DNA of 13,747 nucleotides from Bifidobacterium breve (GTDB lineage: Bacteria; Actinomycetota; Actinomycetes; Mycobacteriales; Mycobacteriaceae), in contig CAMCWJ010000040.1 of the NCBI GenBank assembly GCA_945882475.1, positions 1-13,747 on the forward strand. The letters run 5' to 3'. Shown one piece after another: positions 7,003 to 13,396 of this stretch. Under the pieces are notes generated by a model that was not told the DNA's origin, made no database searches, and worked only from the letters and a program-made list of their open reading frames with translations. Position 1 is the first letter of the stretch, and the number at the start of each line of letters is the position of its first letter. The translations under genes were made by a program, and so were the position numbers.

Positions 7003-7095
7003 TCAACGACAACAGCAGGAATCAACGAACACGGCAGCGCAGACGTTCACGGCAGGCAGAAACGCACCCGTGCCGCCACGTGCCGTCGATCGCAT
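7003..7095 (-). CDS. Leaderless 30-residue leader peptide ending Cys-Cys-Cys-Arg (poly-cysteine sensor ORF)
   Basis: A 30-codon ORF on the same strand as subI, starting ATG at 7095 and ending with codons TGC TGT TGT CGT TGA (DSCCCR-stop); another Cys is at residue 19. An extended -10 (TGC-TATGCT, hexamer 7103-7108) lies seven bases before the ATG, so the mRNA probably starts at the AUG with no untranslated leader. Leaderless short ORFs with terminal Cys runs are known in M. smegmatis as cysteine sensors in front of sulfur operons: a ribosome slowed at the Cys codons alters folding of the downstream leader and opens the next gene. The peptide itself probably has no function. In-frame GTGs at 7050 and 7032 are weaker starts with no -10 at the right distance. 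Confidence 0.75.
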   Translation of the reverse strand: MRSTARGGTGAFLPAVNVCAAVFVDSCCCR

Positions 7096-7102
7096 AGCGG
7101 GC

Positions 7103-7108
7103 AGCATA
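7103..7108 (-). promoter_or_regulatory. Extended -10 element (TGC-TATGCT) for the leader ORF and subI operon
   Basis: TATGCT matches the mycobacterial TAnnnT hexamer and is preceded by TGn. Seven bases separate it from the ATG at 7095, the spacing expected for a leaderless transcript. No convincing -35 was seen. Confidence 0.65.
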
Positions 7109-7141
7109 GCAGAGCCGTGGGTATCGGAATCGGCGCGGAGC

Positions 7142-7228
7142 CTAGCGATTTAGCAGCCAGGCTGCGATGACCAGGACCAGCAGTGCGACCAGAGCCAGCG
7201 TCACCCCGGATCGCGGCATCCCGGTCAC
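7142..7228 (-). CDS. 28-residue single-pass membrane microprotein
   Basis: A very short ORF, unrecognised, consisting of a short polar start (MTGMPRSG) followed by one hydrophobic helix (about residues 9-26, VTLALVALLVLVIAAWLL) and Asn-Arg at the end. The GTG at 7228 forms a GTGA overlap with the stop of the upstream 64-residue membrane protein and has a good AGGAG (7237-7241) eight bases before it, so it is probably translated by coupling. An ATG at 7219 would give 25 residues. It ends 33 bases before the leader-ORF -10 element. Small hydrophobic proteins of this size often regulate a larger membrane partner; the partner here is unknown. Confidence 0.55.
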   Translation of the reverse strand: MTGMPRSGVTLALVALLVLVIAAWLLNR

Positions 7229-7419
7229 CGGGGTGGCTCCTGCTCGCCGCGCAACCGGCGCACCACCGCAATGCCACTGCCCAGCACTGTGTCCAAGGCC
7301 ACCGCGATTCCGTAGGCCAGTGCCAGCACCACCGGCATCACGATCAGCGTCTGGAGTACGAAGCCACGTCCCGACAGCCACAGTTCGGCACCGTCCCACC
7401 AACTGAGGAAACCGGACAC
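7225..7419 (-). CDS. 64-residue conserved-type small membrane protein (Rv2401A-like)
   Basis: A small protein with a Trp-rich amphipathic start (MSGFLSWWDGAELWLSGRGF), a long hydrophobic stretch (about residues 20-47, VLQTLIVMPVVLALAYGIAVAL) and a basic, charged C terminus (VVRRLRGEQEPPR), which suggests one membrane helix with the C terminus in the cytosol. It lies between subI and the trehalase-type gene, where M. tuberculosis also has a small membrane protein gene (Rv2401A); I make that link from position and general character only. The GTG start at 7419 follows a TAGGGT -10 (7426-7431) by six bases, which suggests a leaderless mRNA. It overlaps the 28-residue ORF by four bases. No function can be assigned. 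Confidence 0.7.
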   Translation of the reverse strand: MSGFLSWWDGAELWLSGRGFVLQTLIVMPVVLALAYGIAVALDTVLGSGIAVVRRLRGEQEPPR

Positions 7420-7425
7420 CTCCCC

Positions 7426-7431
7426 ACCCTA
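7426..7431 (-). promoter_or_regulatory. -10 element (TAGGGT) for the small membrane protein genes
   Basis: TAGGGT fits TAnnnT and is six bases before the GTG at 7419, matching leaderless spacing. The 86 bases between the GTG at 7419 and the treH ATG at 7506 form the divergent promoter region; no clear -10 for treH was found in it. Confidence 0.5.
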
Positions 7432-7505
7432 TTCGGCGGCGGACCCGGGCCGGGGTTCTGGGCCGTTCGGTGGACGCTGGGACCCCCGACCGACATGATG
7501 GCGGG

Positions 7506-9518
7506 ATGGCTCCGCACGCCGAATCCGCACTGGCGGACATCGCGCAGCCCACCGCTGCGCCGCCCTCGCCCCTGACGGTTGCCGAATCGCCGCCCTACGC
7601 GCCGTCGGGACCCACGCGCACCCCGTTCCCCCCGATCGCCGATTACGCGTTCCTGTCCGACTGCGAGAACACCTGCCTGATTTCGGCCGCGGGATCGGTG
7701 GAATGGATGTGCGTGCCGCGGCCGGATTCCCCCAGCGTGTTCGGGGCCATCCTGGACCGCGGTGCCGGGCACTTCCGGCTTGGGCCCTACGGCGTCACGG
7801 TTCCGGCCGCCCGTCGCTATCTGCCGGGCAGTCTGATCATGGAGACCACCTGGCAGACGCCGACCGGCTGGCTGGTGGTGCGGGACGCGTTGGTGATGGG
7901 TCCCTGGCATGACGTCGAGACCCGGTCCCGGACCCACCGGCGCACCCCGATGGACTGGGATGCCGAACACCTGCTACTGCGCACCGTGCGCTGTGTAAGC
8001 GGCACCGTCGAGTTGGCGATGACCTGCGAGCCCTCCTTCGACTACGGCCGCATCAACGCGACATGGGAGTACTCCGCCAACGCCTACGGCGAGGCGATCT
8101 CGCGGGCCCGCGTCGATTCCGACGCCCATCCGGCTCTCGTGCTGACCACCAACCTGCGGATCGGACTCGAGGGCCGTGAGGCCCGTGCTCGCACCCGACT
8201 CAAGGAGGGTGACAACGTCTTCGTGGCGCTGTCGTGGTCCCAGCATCCAGCGCCGAAAACCTACGAGGAAGCCACCGACAAGATGTGGCAGACCAGCGAG
8301 GCGTGGCGGCAGTGGATCAACATCGGCCATTTCCCTGATCACCCGTGGCGGTCCTACCTTCAGCGCAGTGCGCTCACCCTGAAGGGCCTGACGTATTCGC
8401 CGACCGGTGCATTGCTGGCGGCCAGCACCACCTCGCTGCCGGAAACACCGCAAGGCCAACGGAATTGGGACTACCGCTACGCATGGGTGCGCGATTCCAC
8501 CTTCGCGCTGTGGGGTCTTTACACGCTGGGACTCGACCGCGAAGCCGACGACTTCTTCTCGTTCATCGCCGACGTGTCGGGTGCTAACAACGATGAACGC
8601 CAGCCACTACAGGTGATGTATGCCGTGGGCGGGGAGCGCGAACTTGTCGAGGCCGAACTCGACCACCTCTCCGGCTACGACGGTGCGCGGCCGGTGCGGA
8701 TCGGCAACGGCGCCTACAACCAACGCCAGCACGACATCTGGGGCACCATGCTGGATTCGGTGTACCTGCACTGCAAATCGCGGGAGAACATCCCCGATCA
8801 GCTGTGGCCGGTGCTCAAGGAACAGGTCGAGGAAGCGGTCAAGCATTGGCGTGAGCCCGACCGCGGAATCTGGGAGGTGCGCGGCGAGCCGCAGCACTTC
8901 ACATCCTCAAAAGTAATGTGCTGGGTGGCGCTGGACCGGGGCGCCAAACTGGCCGAGCTTCAGGGTTCCAAGAGCTTCGCCCAGCAATGGCGAGTGGTGG
9001 CCGACGAGATCAAGGCCGACATCCTGGCCAACGGCGTGGACTCCCGGGGCGTGCTGACCCAGCGCTATGGCAGCGACGCCCTGGACGCCTCGCTGCTGCT
9101 GGTGCCGCTGCTGCGATTCCTGCCGCCGGACGACCCGCGGGTGCGGGCCACCGTGCTGGCGATCGCCGACGAGCTCACCGAGGATGGCCTGGTGCTGCGC
9201 TACCGCACCGATGAGACCGACGACGGCCTCTCCGGCGAAGAGGGCAGCTTCACCATCTGCTCGTTCTGGCTGGTGTCGGCTCTGGTGGAGATCGGCGAGG
9301 TGAGCCGCGCCCGGCACCTGTGCGAGCGGCTGCTGTCCTTCGCCAGCCCACTGCACCTCTACGCCGAGGAGATCGAGCCCAGCACCGGTCGGCACCTGGG
9401 CAACTTCCCGCAGGCCTTCACCCACCTGGCGCTGATCAACGCGGTGGTGCACGTCATCCGGGCCGAGGAACTGGCCGACGGCACCGGGGTGTTTCAGCCC
9501 GCCAACGCTCCGGCCTAG
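7506..9518 (+). CDS. treH: GH15 family glycosidase, probable trehalase
   Basis: A 670-residue cytosolic protein (no signal peptide). After a Pro/Ala-rich N terminus (to about residue 40) comes the N-terminal beta domain of this family (ADYAFLSDCENTCLISAAGSVEWMCVPRPDSPSVFGAILD). The (alpha/alpha)6 catalytic domain carries RNWDYRYAWVRD at 319-330, the predicted general acid E457 (GIWEVRG) and the predicted base among E578/E579 (SGEEGSF). Bacterial GH15 enzymes were long annotated as glucoamylases, but the mycobacterial enzyme at this locus was characterised as a phosphate-requiring trehalase in M. smegmatis, so trehalose to two glucose is the likely reaction. I prefer the ATG at 7506 (GGCGGG just upstream) over the GTG at 7470. 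The gene is divergent from the small membrane genes and convergent with lppR. Confidence 0.88.
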   Translation: MAPHAESALADIAQPTAAPPSPLTVAESPPYAPSGPTRTPFPPIADYAFLSDCENTCLISAAGSVEWMCVPRPDSPSVFGAILDRGAGHFRLGPYGVTVPAARRYLPGSLIMETTWQTPTGWLVVRDALVMGPWHDVETRSRTHRRTPMDWDAEHLLLRTVRCVSGTVELAMTCEPSFDYGRINATWEYSANAYGEAISRARVDSDAHPALVLTTNLRIGLEGREARARTRLKEGDNVFVALSWSQHPAPKTYEEATDKMWQTSEAWRQWINIGHFPDHPWRSYLQRSALTLKGLTYSPTGALLAASTTSLPETPQGQRNWDYRYAWVRDSTFALWGLYTLGLDREADDFFSFIADVSGANNDERQPLQVMYAVGGERELVEAELDHLSGYDGARPVRIGNGAYNQRQHDIWGTMLDSVYLHCKSRENIPDQLWPVLKEQVEEAVKHWREPDRGIWEVRGEPQHFTSSKVMCWVALDRGAKLAELQGSKSFAQQWRVVADEIKADILANGVDSRGVLTQRYGSDALDASLLLVPLLRFLPPDDPRVRATVLAIADELTEDGLVLRYRTDETDDGLSGEEGSFTICSFWLVSALVEIGEVSRARHLCERLLSFASPLHLYAEEIEPSTGRHLGNFPQAFTHLALINAVVHVIRAEELADGTGVFQPANAPA

Positions 9519-9523
9519 CGACG

Positions 9524-9569
9524 CAGCCCGCCGCGCGGATTTTGTTCAGCCCGCCGCGCGGATCTTGTT
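9524..9569 (+). repeat. 23-bp near-perfect tandem duplication across the lppR stop codon
   Basis: Units 9524-9546 and 9547-9569 differ at one base (T/C in GGATTTTG versus GGATCTTG) and contain the palindrome CCGCGCGG. The junction creates the lppR TGA; removing one unit would let the lppR frame run on into the 3' end of treH. The tract fills almost the whole gap between the two convergent genes. Confidence 0.85.
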
Positions 9570-10283
9570 CAGCATCGTCGTGGCGAGATCGGCGGCCCGT
9601 GTCGTGGCCACTCGTCTGCTCGCCACCGGATCGGTGATCGCCACATCGACGTCCACGATGCAGTCAGCCGCCAAGCCCACGGCGTGTTCGGTGGGGAACG
9701 CGGCCTCGTCGTCACCGGCCTCGCTGACGATGGTCGCCGAGAGCACCGGGCCGGTGACGCGAACGTCGGTCACCAGCAGTCCGAGTTCGGCGCTGACGGG
9801 ACCGAGTCGGACCGTGGTGCCGGCGCAGGAGCGCCACTGGGTGAGGAATCCGGCGAATACCCGAGCCGCCTCGGCGTCAGAATCAAAGCGCACCACCCCG
9901 GCCTCAGCACTGGAGACCGTCAGGCCCGCCCCGAACCGGGCGAAGTCGCGCCAGGCGACGCCGCGCACGCCCGCGTTTTCGTAGACCACCTGCATCAACG
10001 GGGTGACCACGCCCAGGCAGTCCAGCGGTCTGACAGCTGAGCTGTCGCGAATGCCGTTGGGCAGCAAGCTGATCGAGCCGATGTTGGGCGGTCCGGTGAC
10101 ATCGAGGAGATTTCCGACCGCGAGGTCGACCTCGTCGACGTCAGGCAGGAGGTACTGCAGGGGCGGACGTGACGCCGAATTCTGCCGCATCGCCGCACCG
10201 TCGACGGTGGCCGAACAGGACATCAACATCATGGTGCTGCTCGCCGCAGCGAGCACTGCCAAAACACGCTGCACGGGGTTCAC
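9546..10283 (-). CDS. lppR: Lipoprotein with PknH-type extracellular sensor domain (LppR-like)
   Basis: A 245-residue lipoprotein with signal peptide 1-22 and lipidation site C23 (MLMSC). The mature part resembles the mycobacterial sensor domain found outside the membrane in PknH and in several Lpp lipoproteins: an N-terminal LPDVDEVDLAVG helix region, PLDCLGV (C89), F...QWRSCAGT (C153) and a C-terminal VDVDVAITDP strand. It has three cysteines after the lipidated one (C89, C153, C208), so two full disulfides as in PknH cannot form. The GTG at 10283 overlaps the lepA stop (GTGA) with AAGG seven bases upstream, so it is translated with lepA. No ligand or partner is evident. Its stop lies within a 23-bp tandem duplication. 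Confidence 0.85.
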   Translation of the reverse strand: MNPVQRVLAVLAAASSTMMLMSCSATVDGAAMRQNSASRPPLQYLLPDVDEVDLAVGNLLDVTGPPNIGSISLLPNGIRDSSAVRPLDCLGVVTPLMQVVYENAGVRGVAWRDFARFGAGLTVSSAEAGVVRFDSDAEAARVFAGFLTQWRSCAGTTVRLGPVSAELGLLVTDVRVTGPVLSATIVSEAGDDEAAFPTEHAVGLAADCIVDVDVAITDPVASRRVATTRAADLATTMLNKIRAAG

Positions 10284-12238
10284 TTGCGGGCCTTGTCGGC
10301 AGACTTGTCGCCCGGCGAGTCGGTGGACAGCGCAGCGACGAACGCCTCCTGCGGGACCTCGACCCGCCCGATCGTCTTCATCCGCTTCTTGCCTTCTTTC
10401 TGCTTCTCCAGCAGTTTGCGCTTGCGGGTGATGTCACCGCCGTAACACTTGGAGAGCACATCCTTGCGGATCGCCCGGATGTTTTCGCGGGCAATGATTT
10501 TCGAGCCGATGGCAGCCTGAATCGGAACTTCGAACTGCTGGCGCGGAATGAGTTCCTTGAGCTTGGTGGTCATCTTCTGGCCGTAGGCCTGGGCCGAGTC
10601 CTTGTGCACGATCGCACTGAAGGCGTCGACGGCCTCGCCCTGCAGCAGGATGTCGACCTTGACCAAGGCGGCCTCCTGTTCTCCGGCTTCCTCGTAGTCC
10701 AGGCTGGCGTAACCGCGGGTGCGCGACTTCAGCGAGTCGAAGAAGTCGAAGATGATCTCGCCCAGTGGCATCACGTAGCGCAGTTCGACGCGTTCGGGCG
10801 ACAGATAGTCCATGCCTCCCAACTCGCCGCGGCGCGACTGGCACAGTTCCATGATGGTGCCGATGAACTCGCTCGGTGAGATGACGGTGCACTTCACCAC
10901 CGGCTCGTAGACCACCGGGATCTTGCCGTCCGGCCAGTCCGAAGGATTGGTGACGATCTTCTCCGCGCCGTCCTCGCAGATCACCCGGTAGACCACGTTC
11001 GGGGAGGTCGAGATCAGATCGAGGTCGAACTCGCGCTCAAGGCGCTCCCGGGTGATCTCCATGTGCAGCAGACCCAAAAAGCCGCACCGGAACCCGAAGC
11101 CCAGTGCCACTGAGGTTTCCGGCTCGTAGGTCAGCGCGGCGTCGTTGAGTTGCAGTTTGTCCAGCGCCTCGCGCAGGTTGGGATAGTCAGACCCGTCGAC
11201 CGGATAGAGCCCGGAATACACCATCGGCCTGGGTTCGCGGTAGCCGGTCAGCGCCTCGGTGGCGCCGTGGCGGGCGGTCGTGACGGTGTCGCCGACCTTG
11301 GACTGACGAACGTCCTTCACGCCGGTGATCAGATAGCCCACCTCACCCACGCCGAGACCGACCGACGGCTTGGGATCCGGGGAAACGATGCCGACCTCAA
11401 GCAATTCGTGCACGGTCCCGGTGGACATCATCTTGATCCGCTCGCGCGGGGTGATCCTGCCGTCCACCACCCGCACGTAGGTGACCACGCCGCGGTAGAT
11501 GTCGTAGACCGAATCGAAGATCATCGCCCGGGTGGGCCCCTCGGCGATTCCCACCGGAGCGGGTACCTGCCGCACGACCTCGTCGAGCAGGGCCGTGACC
11601 CCCACCCCGGTCTTACCGGACACCCGCAGCACATCACCGGGATCGCAGCCGATGATGTGGGCGATCTCGCCGGCGTAGCGCTCTGGGTCGGCGGCGGGCA
11701 GATCGATCTTGTTGAGCACCGGGATGACGGTCAGGTCGCGGTCCATGGCCAGGTACAGATTGGCCAGCGTCTGCGCCTCGATGCCCTGGGCGGCGTCGAC
11801 CAGCAGCACCGCGCCCTCACAGGCCTCAAGAGCCCGCGACACCTCGTAGGTGAAGTCGACGTGACCCGGGGTATCGATCAAATGCAGCACGTAGTCCCCG
11901 GCATCGGGTCCCTGCTTCACCGTCCATGGCAGCCGGACGTTCTGCGCTTTGATGGTGATGCCGCGCTCACGCTCGATGTCCATTCGATCCAGGTACTGCG
12001 CGCGCATGTCGCGGTCGGCGACCACACCGGTCAACTGCAGCATCCGGTCGGCAAGGGTGGACTTGCCGTGATCGATGTGGGCGATGATGCAGAAGTTCCG
12101 AATCTGCGCCGGCGCCGTAAAGGTCTGGTCGGCGAAGCTGCTGATGGGATCTCCTGACGGGCGGTACCCGTGCGAGGTCTCGCAGCAGGTGTCGGCACCT
12201 CCCAGCCTATCGACACTTGGGCCCCCGGACCCGGTCAC
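10280..12238 (-). CDS. lepA: Elongation factor 4 (LepA GTPase); 5' end apparently frameshifted
   Basis: A ribosome-bound translational GTPase of the EF-G/EF-2 type. G1 is AHIDHGKST, switch I RGITIK, G3 DTPGH and G4 NKID. Domains II and III follow, and the C-terminal LepA domain contains GGMDYLSPERVELRYVMPLGEI and the end region CYGGDITRKRKLLEKQKEGKKRMK. The continuous frame opens at a GTG at 12238 (652 residues), but that start has no ribosome binding site or -10. The supported start is the GTG at 12198, five bases after TAGGCT, and it lies in the +1 frame: it reads MPTPAARPRTGTARQEIP and meets the lepA frame at ISSFADQTF only if one base is added in the G run at 12146-12148. M. tuberculosis LepA, as I recall it, reads QEIPISSFAD there. 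The rest of the gene is intact. It is co-transcribed with lppR. Confidence 0.9.
   Translation of the reverse strand: MTGSGGPSVDRLGGADTCCETSHGYRPSGDPISSFADQTFTAPAQIRNFCIIAHIDHGKSTLADRMLQLTGVVADRDMRAQYLDRMDIERERGITIKAQNVRLPWTVKQGPDAGDYVLHLIDTPGHVDFTYEVSRALEACEGAVLLVDAAQGIEAQTLANLYLAMDRDLTVIPVLNKIDLPAADPERYAGEIAHIIGCDPGDVLRVSGKTGVGVTALLDEVVRQVPAPVGIAEGPTRAMIFDSVYDIYRGVVTYVRVVDGRITPRERIKMMSTGTVHELLEVGIVSPDPKPSVGLGVGEVGYLITGVKDVRQSKVGDTVTTARHGATEALTGYREPRPMVYSGLYPVDGSDYPNLREALDKLQLNDAALTYEPETSVALGFGFRCGFLGLLHMEITRERLEREFDLDLISTSPNVVYRVICEDGAEKIVTNPSDWPDGKIPVVYEPVVKCTVISPSEFIGTIMELCQSRRGELGGMDYLSPERVELRYVMPLGEIIFDFFDSLKSRTRGYASLDYEEAGEQEAALVKVDILLQGEAVDAFSAIVHKDSAQAYGQKMTTKLKELIPRQQFEVPIQAAIGSKIIARENIRAIRKDVLSKCYGGDITRKRKLLEKQKEGKKRMKTIGRVEVPQEAFVAALSTDSPGDKSADKARK
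12204..12209 (-). promoter_or_regulatory. -10 element (TAGGCT) upstream of lepA
   Basis: TAGGCT fits TAnnnT and is five bases before the GTG at 12198, so the transcript probably begins at or near that GTG. This places the transcript start downstream of the open-frame start at 12238. Confidence 0.5.
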
Positions 12239-12268
12239 GACGCGCCGCCGAGTTTCACTCCGCTCGCC

Positions 12269-12274
12269 TATGCT
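12269..12274 (+). promoter_or_regulatory. -10 element (TATGCT) for the PemK/MazF-like gene
   Basis: TATGCT lies seven bases before the ATG at 12282, the same hexamer and spacing as the poly-cysteine leader ORF promoter, suggesting a leaderless mRNA. It also argues against the ATG at 12270, which lies inside the hexamer. Confidence 0.6.
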
Positions 12275-12281
12275 GTCGAGA

Positions 12282-12878
12282 ATGGCGTCGCAGTGGAGGA
12301 CGTTTCAGCGCTTGGCCGAGCACCTGCTTTTCAGCGAGGCTCCCAAGCTACTGCGCCAATTGCAGGACCCGAACGCAATGCAGCGCACCCTGCAACAGGG
12401 CCTGCGCATGGGCATCGAAGCACTGGTGGCCGGTGCCCTGCCCGTACAGCAGCAGGTGGCGATCGCGACCGGGCGACCGGTGACCAACACCAGTACCCCC
12501 ACTGCCCACCGCGCCCGCGAGGTGGTCTACGCGCCCGATCTTGATGGTCGCGCCGATCCGGGTGAGATCGTCTGGACCTGGGTGACCTATGAGGACGACC
12601 CGACCCGGGGCAAGGACCGCCCGGTCCTGGTGATCGGGCGCGAAGAGCGCACGCTGCTGGGCCTGATGCTCTCAAGTCAGACTCACCACGGCGACGACCC
12701 GACCTGGATCAGCATCGGCGCCGGAAGCTGGGACTACGAGGGCCGGCCCAGTTGGGTTCGGCTGGACCGGGTGCTCGACGTGCCCGAGGAGGGCATCCGG
12801 CGGGAAGGCGCGATCCTGGATCGGCCGACGTTCGAGGTGGTCGCGACCCGCTTGCGGGTCGAGTACTCCTGGCGCTGA
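12282..12878 (+). CDS. PemK/MazF-like domain protein with helical N-terminal extension (Rv2405-like)
   Basis: A 198-residue protein. The C-terminal part (about residues 85-198) resembles the PemK/MazF SH3-like barrel: GEIVWTWVTYEDDPTRGKDRPVLVIGRE, then LLGLMLSSQTHHGDDPTWISIG and WVRLDRVLDVPEEGI. The first 60 residues (MASQWRTFQRLAEHLL... through PVQQQVAIATG) look helical and amphipathic and are not part of a standard MazF. No antitoxin gene lies next to it: upstream is the divergent lepA and downstream the convergent CBS gene. In M. tuberculosis Rv2405 occupies the same place. Whether it cleaves RNA is unknown; a housekeeping role is as likely as a toxin role. The start at ATG 12282 is set by the TATGCT -10 seven bases upstream; the longer open frame from 12075 runs into lepA. 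Confidence 0.8.
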   Translation: MASQWRTFQRLAEHLLFSEAPKLLRQLQDPNAMQRTLQQGLRMGIEALVAGALPVQQQVAIATGRPVTNTSTPTAHRAREVVYAPDLDGRADPGEIVWTWVTYEDDPTRGKDRPVLVIGREERTLLGLMLSSQTHHGDDPTWISIGAGSWDYEGRPSWVRLDRVLDVPEEGIRREGAILDRPTFEVVATRLRVEYSWR

Positions 12879-12893
12879 GTCCCCAGCCGCGCC

Positions 12894-13325
12894 CTAGCCA
12901 CCCTGGGTGATGTAGGCGCGCAACTGCTGGCGCTCGGCCTGCAGTTCCTCCATCCGGTTCTTGACCACGTCGCCGATGCTGACGATCCCCGCCAGCCGGC
13001 CGGCGTCGAGCACCGGTACGTGCCGGACCCGGTTGTGCGTCATCAGCGCCGCGAGGTCGTCTATCGGATCCTGCGGACCGCAGGTCACAGCCAGTCCGCT
13101 CATGATGTCGGCGACCGAGCGGCGAAGGAGACCGGGGCCATGCTCGTGCAGCTTGCGCACGACATCGCGCTCGGAGACCACACCGACCACCCCGTCCTGG
13201 CCGACCACGACCATGGCGCCGATATTGCGGATCGACAACTCGGCGAGCAGGGCGGTGACCGTCGTCGTCTCGGTCACCGTTGCCACCGCCGAGCCCTTGT
13301 CCCGCAGGATGTCCGCGATGCGCAT
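12894..13325 (-). CDS. Two-CBS-domain protein (Rv2406c-like)
   Basis: A 143-residue protein made of a tandem CBS pair, which usually binds adenine nucleotides such as AMP/ATP. The first CBS ends IGAMVVVGQDGVVGVVSERDVVRKL and the second VRHVPVLDAGRLAGIVSIGDVV. A charged helix follows (NRMEELQAERQQLRAYITQGG). No effector domain is attached, so it probably acts on a partner. The ATG at 13325 gives the family length (about 142). The frame is open to ATGs at 13388 and 13394, but that extension encodes low-complexity Gln/His/Asn from a 17-bp tandem repeat and lacks a ribosome binding site, whereas GGTGGG precedes 13325. It is convergent with the PemK-like gene, with 15 bases between the stops. A CRP-type site lies upstream. 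Confidence 0.9.
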   Translation of the reverse strand: MRIADILRDKGSAVATVTETTTVTALLAELSIRNIGAMVVVGQDGVVGVVSERDVVRKLHEHGPGLLRRSVADIMSGLAVTCGPQDPIDDLAALMTHNRVRHVPVLDAGRLAGIVSIGDVVKNRMEELQAERQQLRAYITQGG

Positions 13326-13343
13326 ATCAGCCCACCCGCCCCC

Positions 13344-13394
13344 GTTGTTGTGATGACCCTGTTGTTGTGATGACCCTGTTGTTGTCATGACCAT
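13344..13394 (+). repeat. Three tandem copies of a 17-bp repeat upstream of the CBS gene
   Basis: GTTGTTGTGATGACCCT is present exactly at 13344-13360 and 13361-13377, and with two changes at 13378-13394. The unit is not a multiple of three, so if translated each copy is read in a different frame. It lies between the CRP-type site and the CBS start codon, probably in the 5' leader. It could be a protein-binding array, an mRNA element or a slippage product. Confidence 0.85.
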
Positions 13395-13396
13395 TG

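Noticed and set aside
7047..7277. 76-residue Cys-containing ORF on the - strand upstream of subI
   Set aside because: It runs through the likely leader-ORF promoter in another frame, its cysteines are scattered rather than in a terminal run, and it has no start signal; the 7095-7003 ORF explains the region better.
11150..12157. 335-codon ORF on the + strand opposite lepA
   Set aside because: Antisense shadow; composition rich in His, Asp, Gly and Val typical of mirrored GC-rich coding, with no known motif.
12239..12281. The ATG at 12270 as start of the PemK-like gene
   Set aside because: It lies within the TATGCT -10 element; the next in-frame ATG at 12282 is at the correct leaderless distance.
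13326..13394. N-terminal extension of the CBS protein to ATG 13394
   Set aside because: The extra 23 residues come from the non-triplet 17-bp repeat, no ribosome binding site or leaderless -10 precedes 13394, and the ATG at 13325 gives the usual family length.
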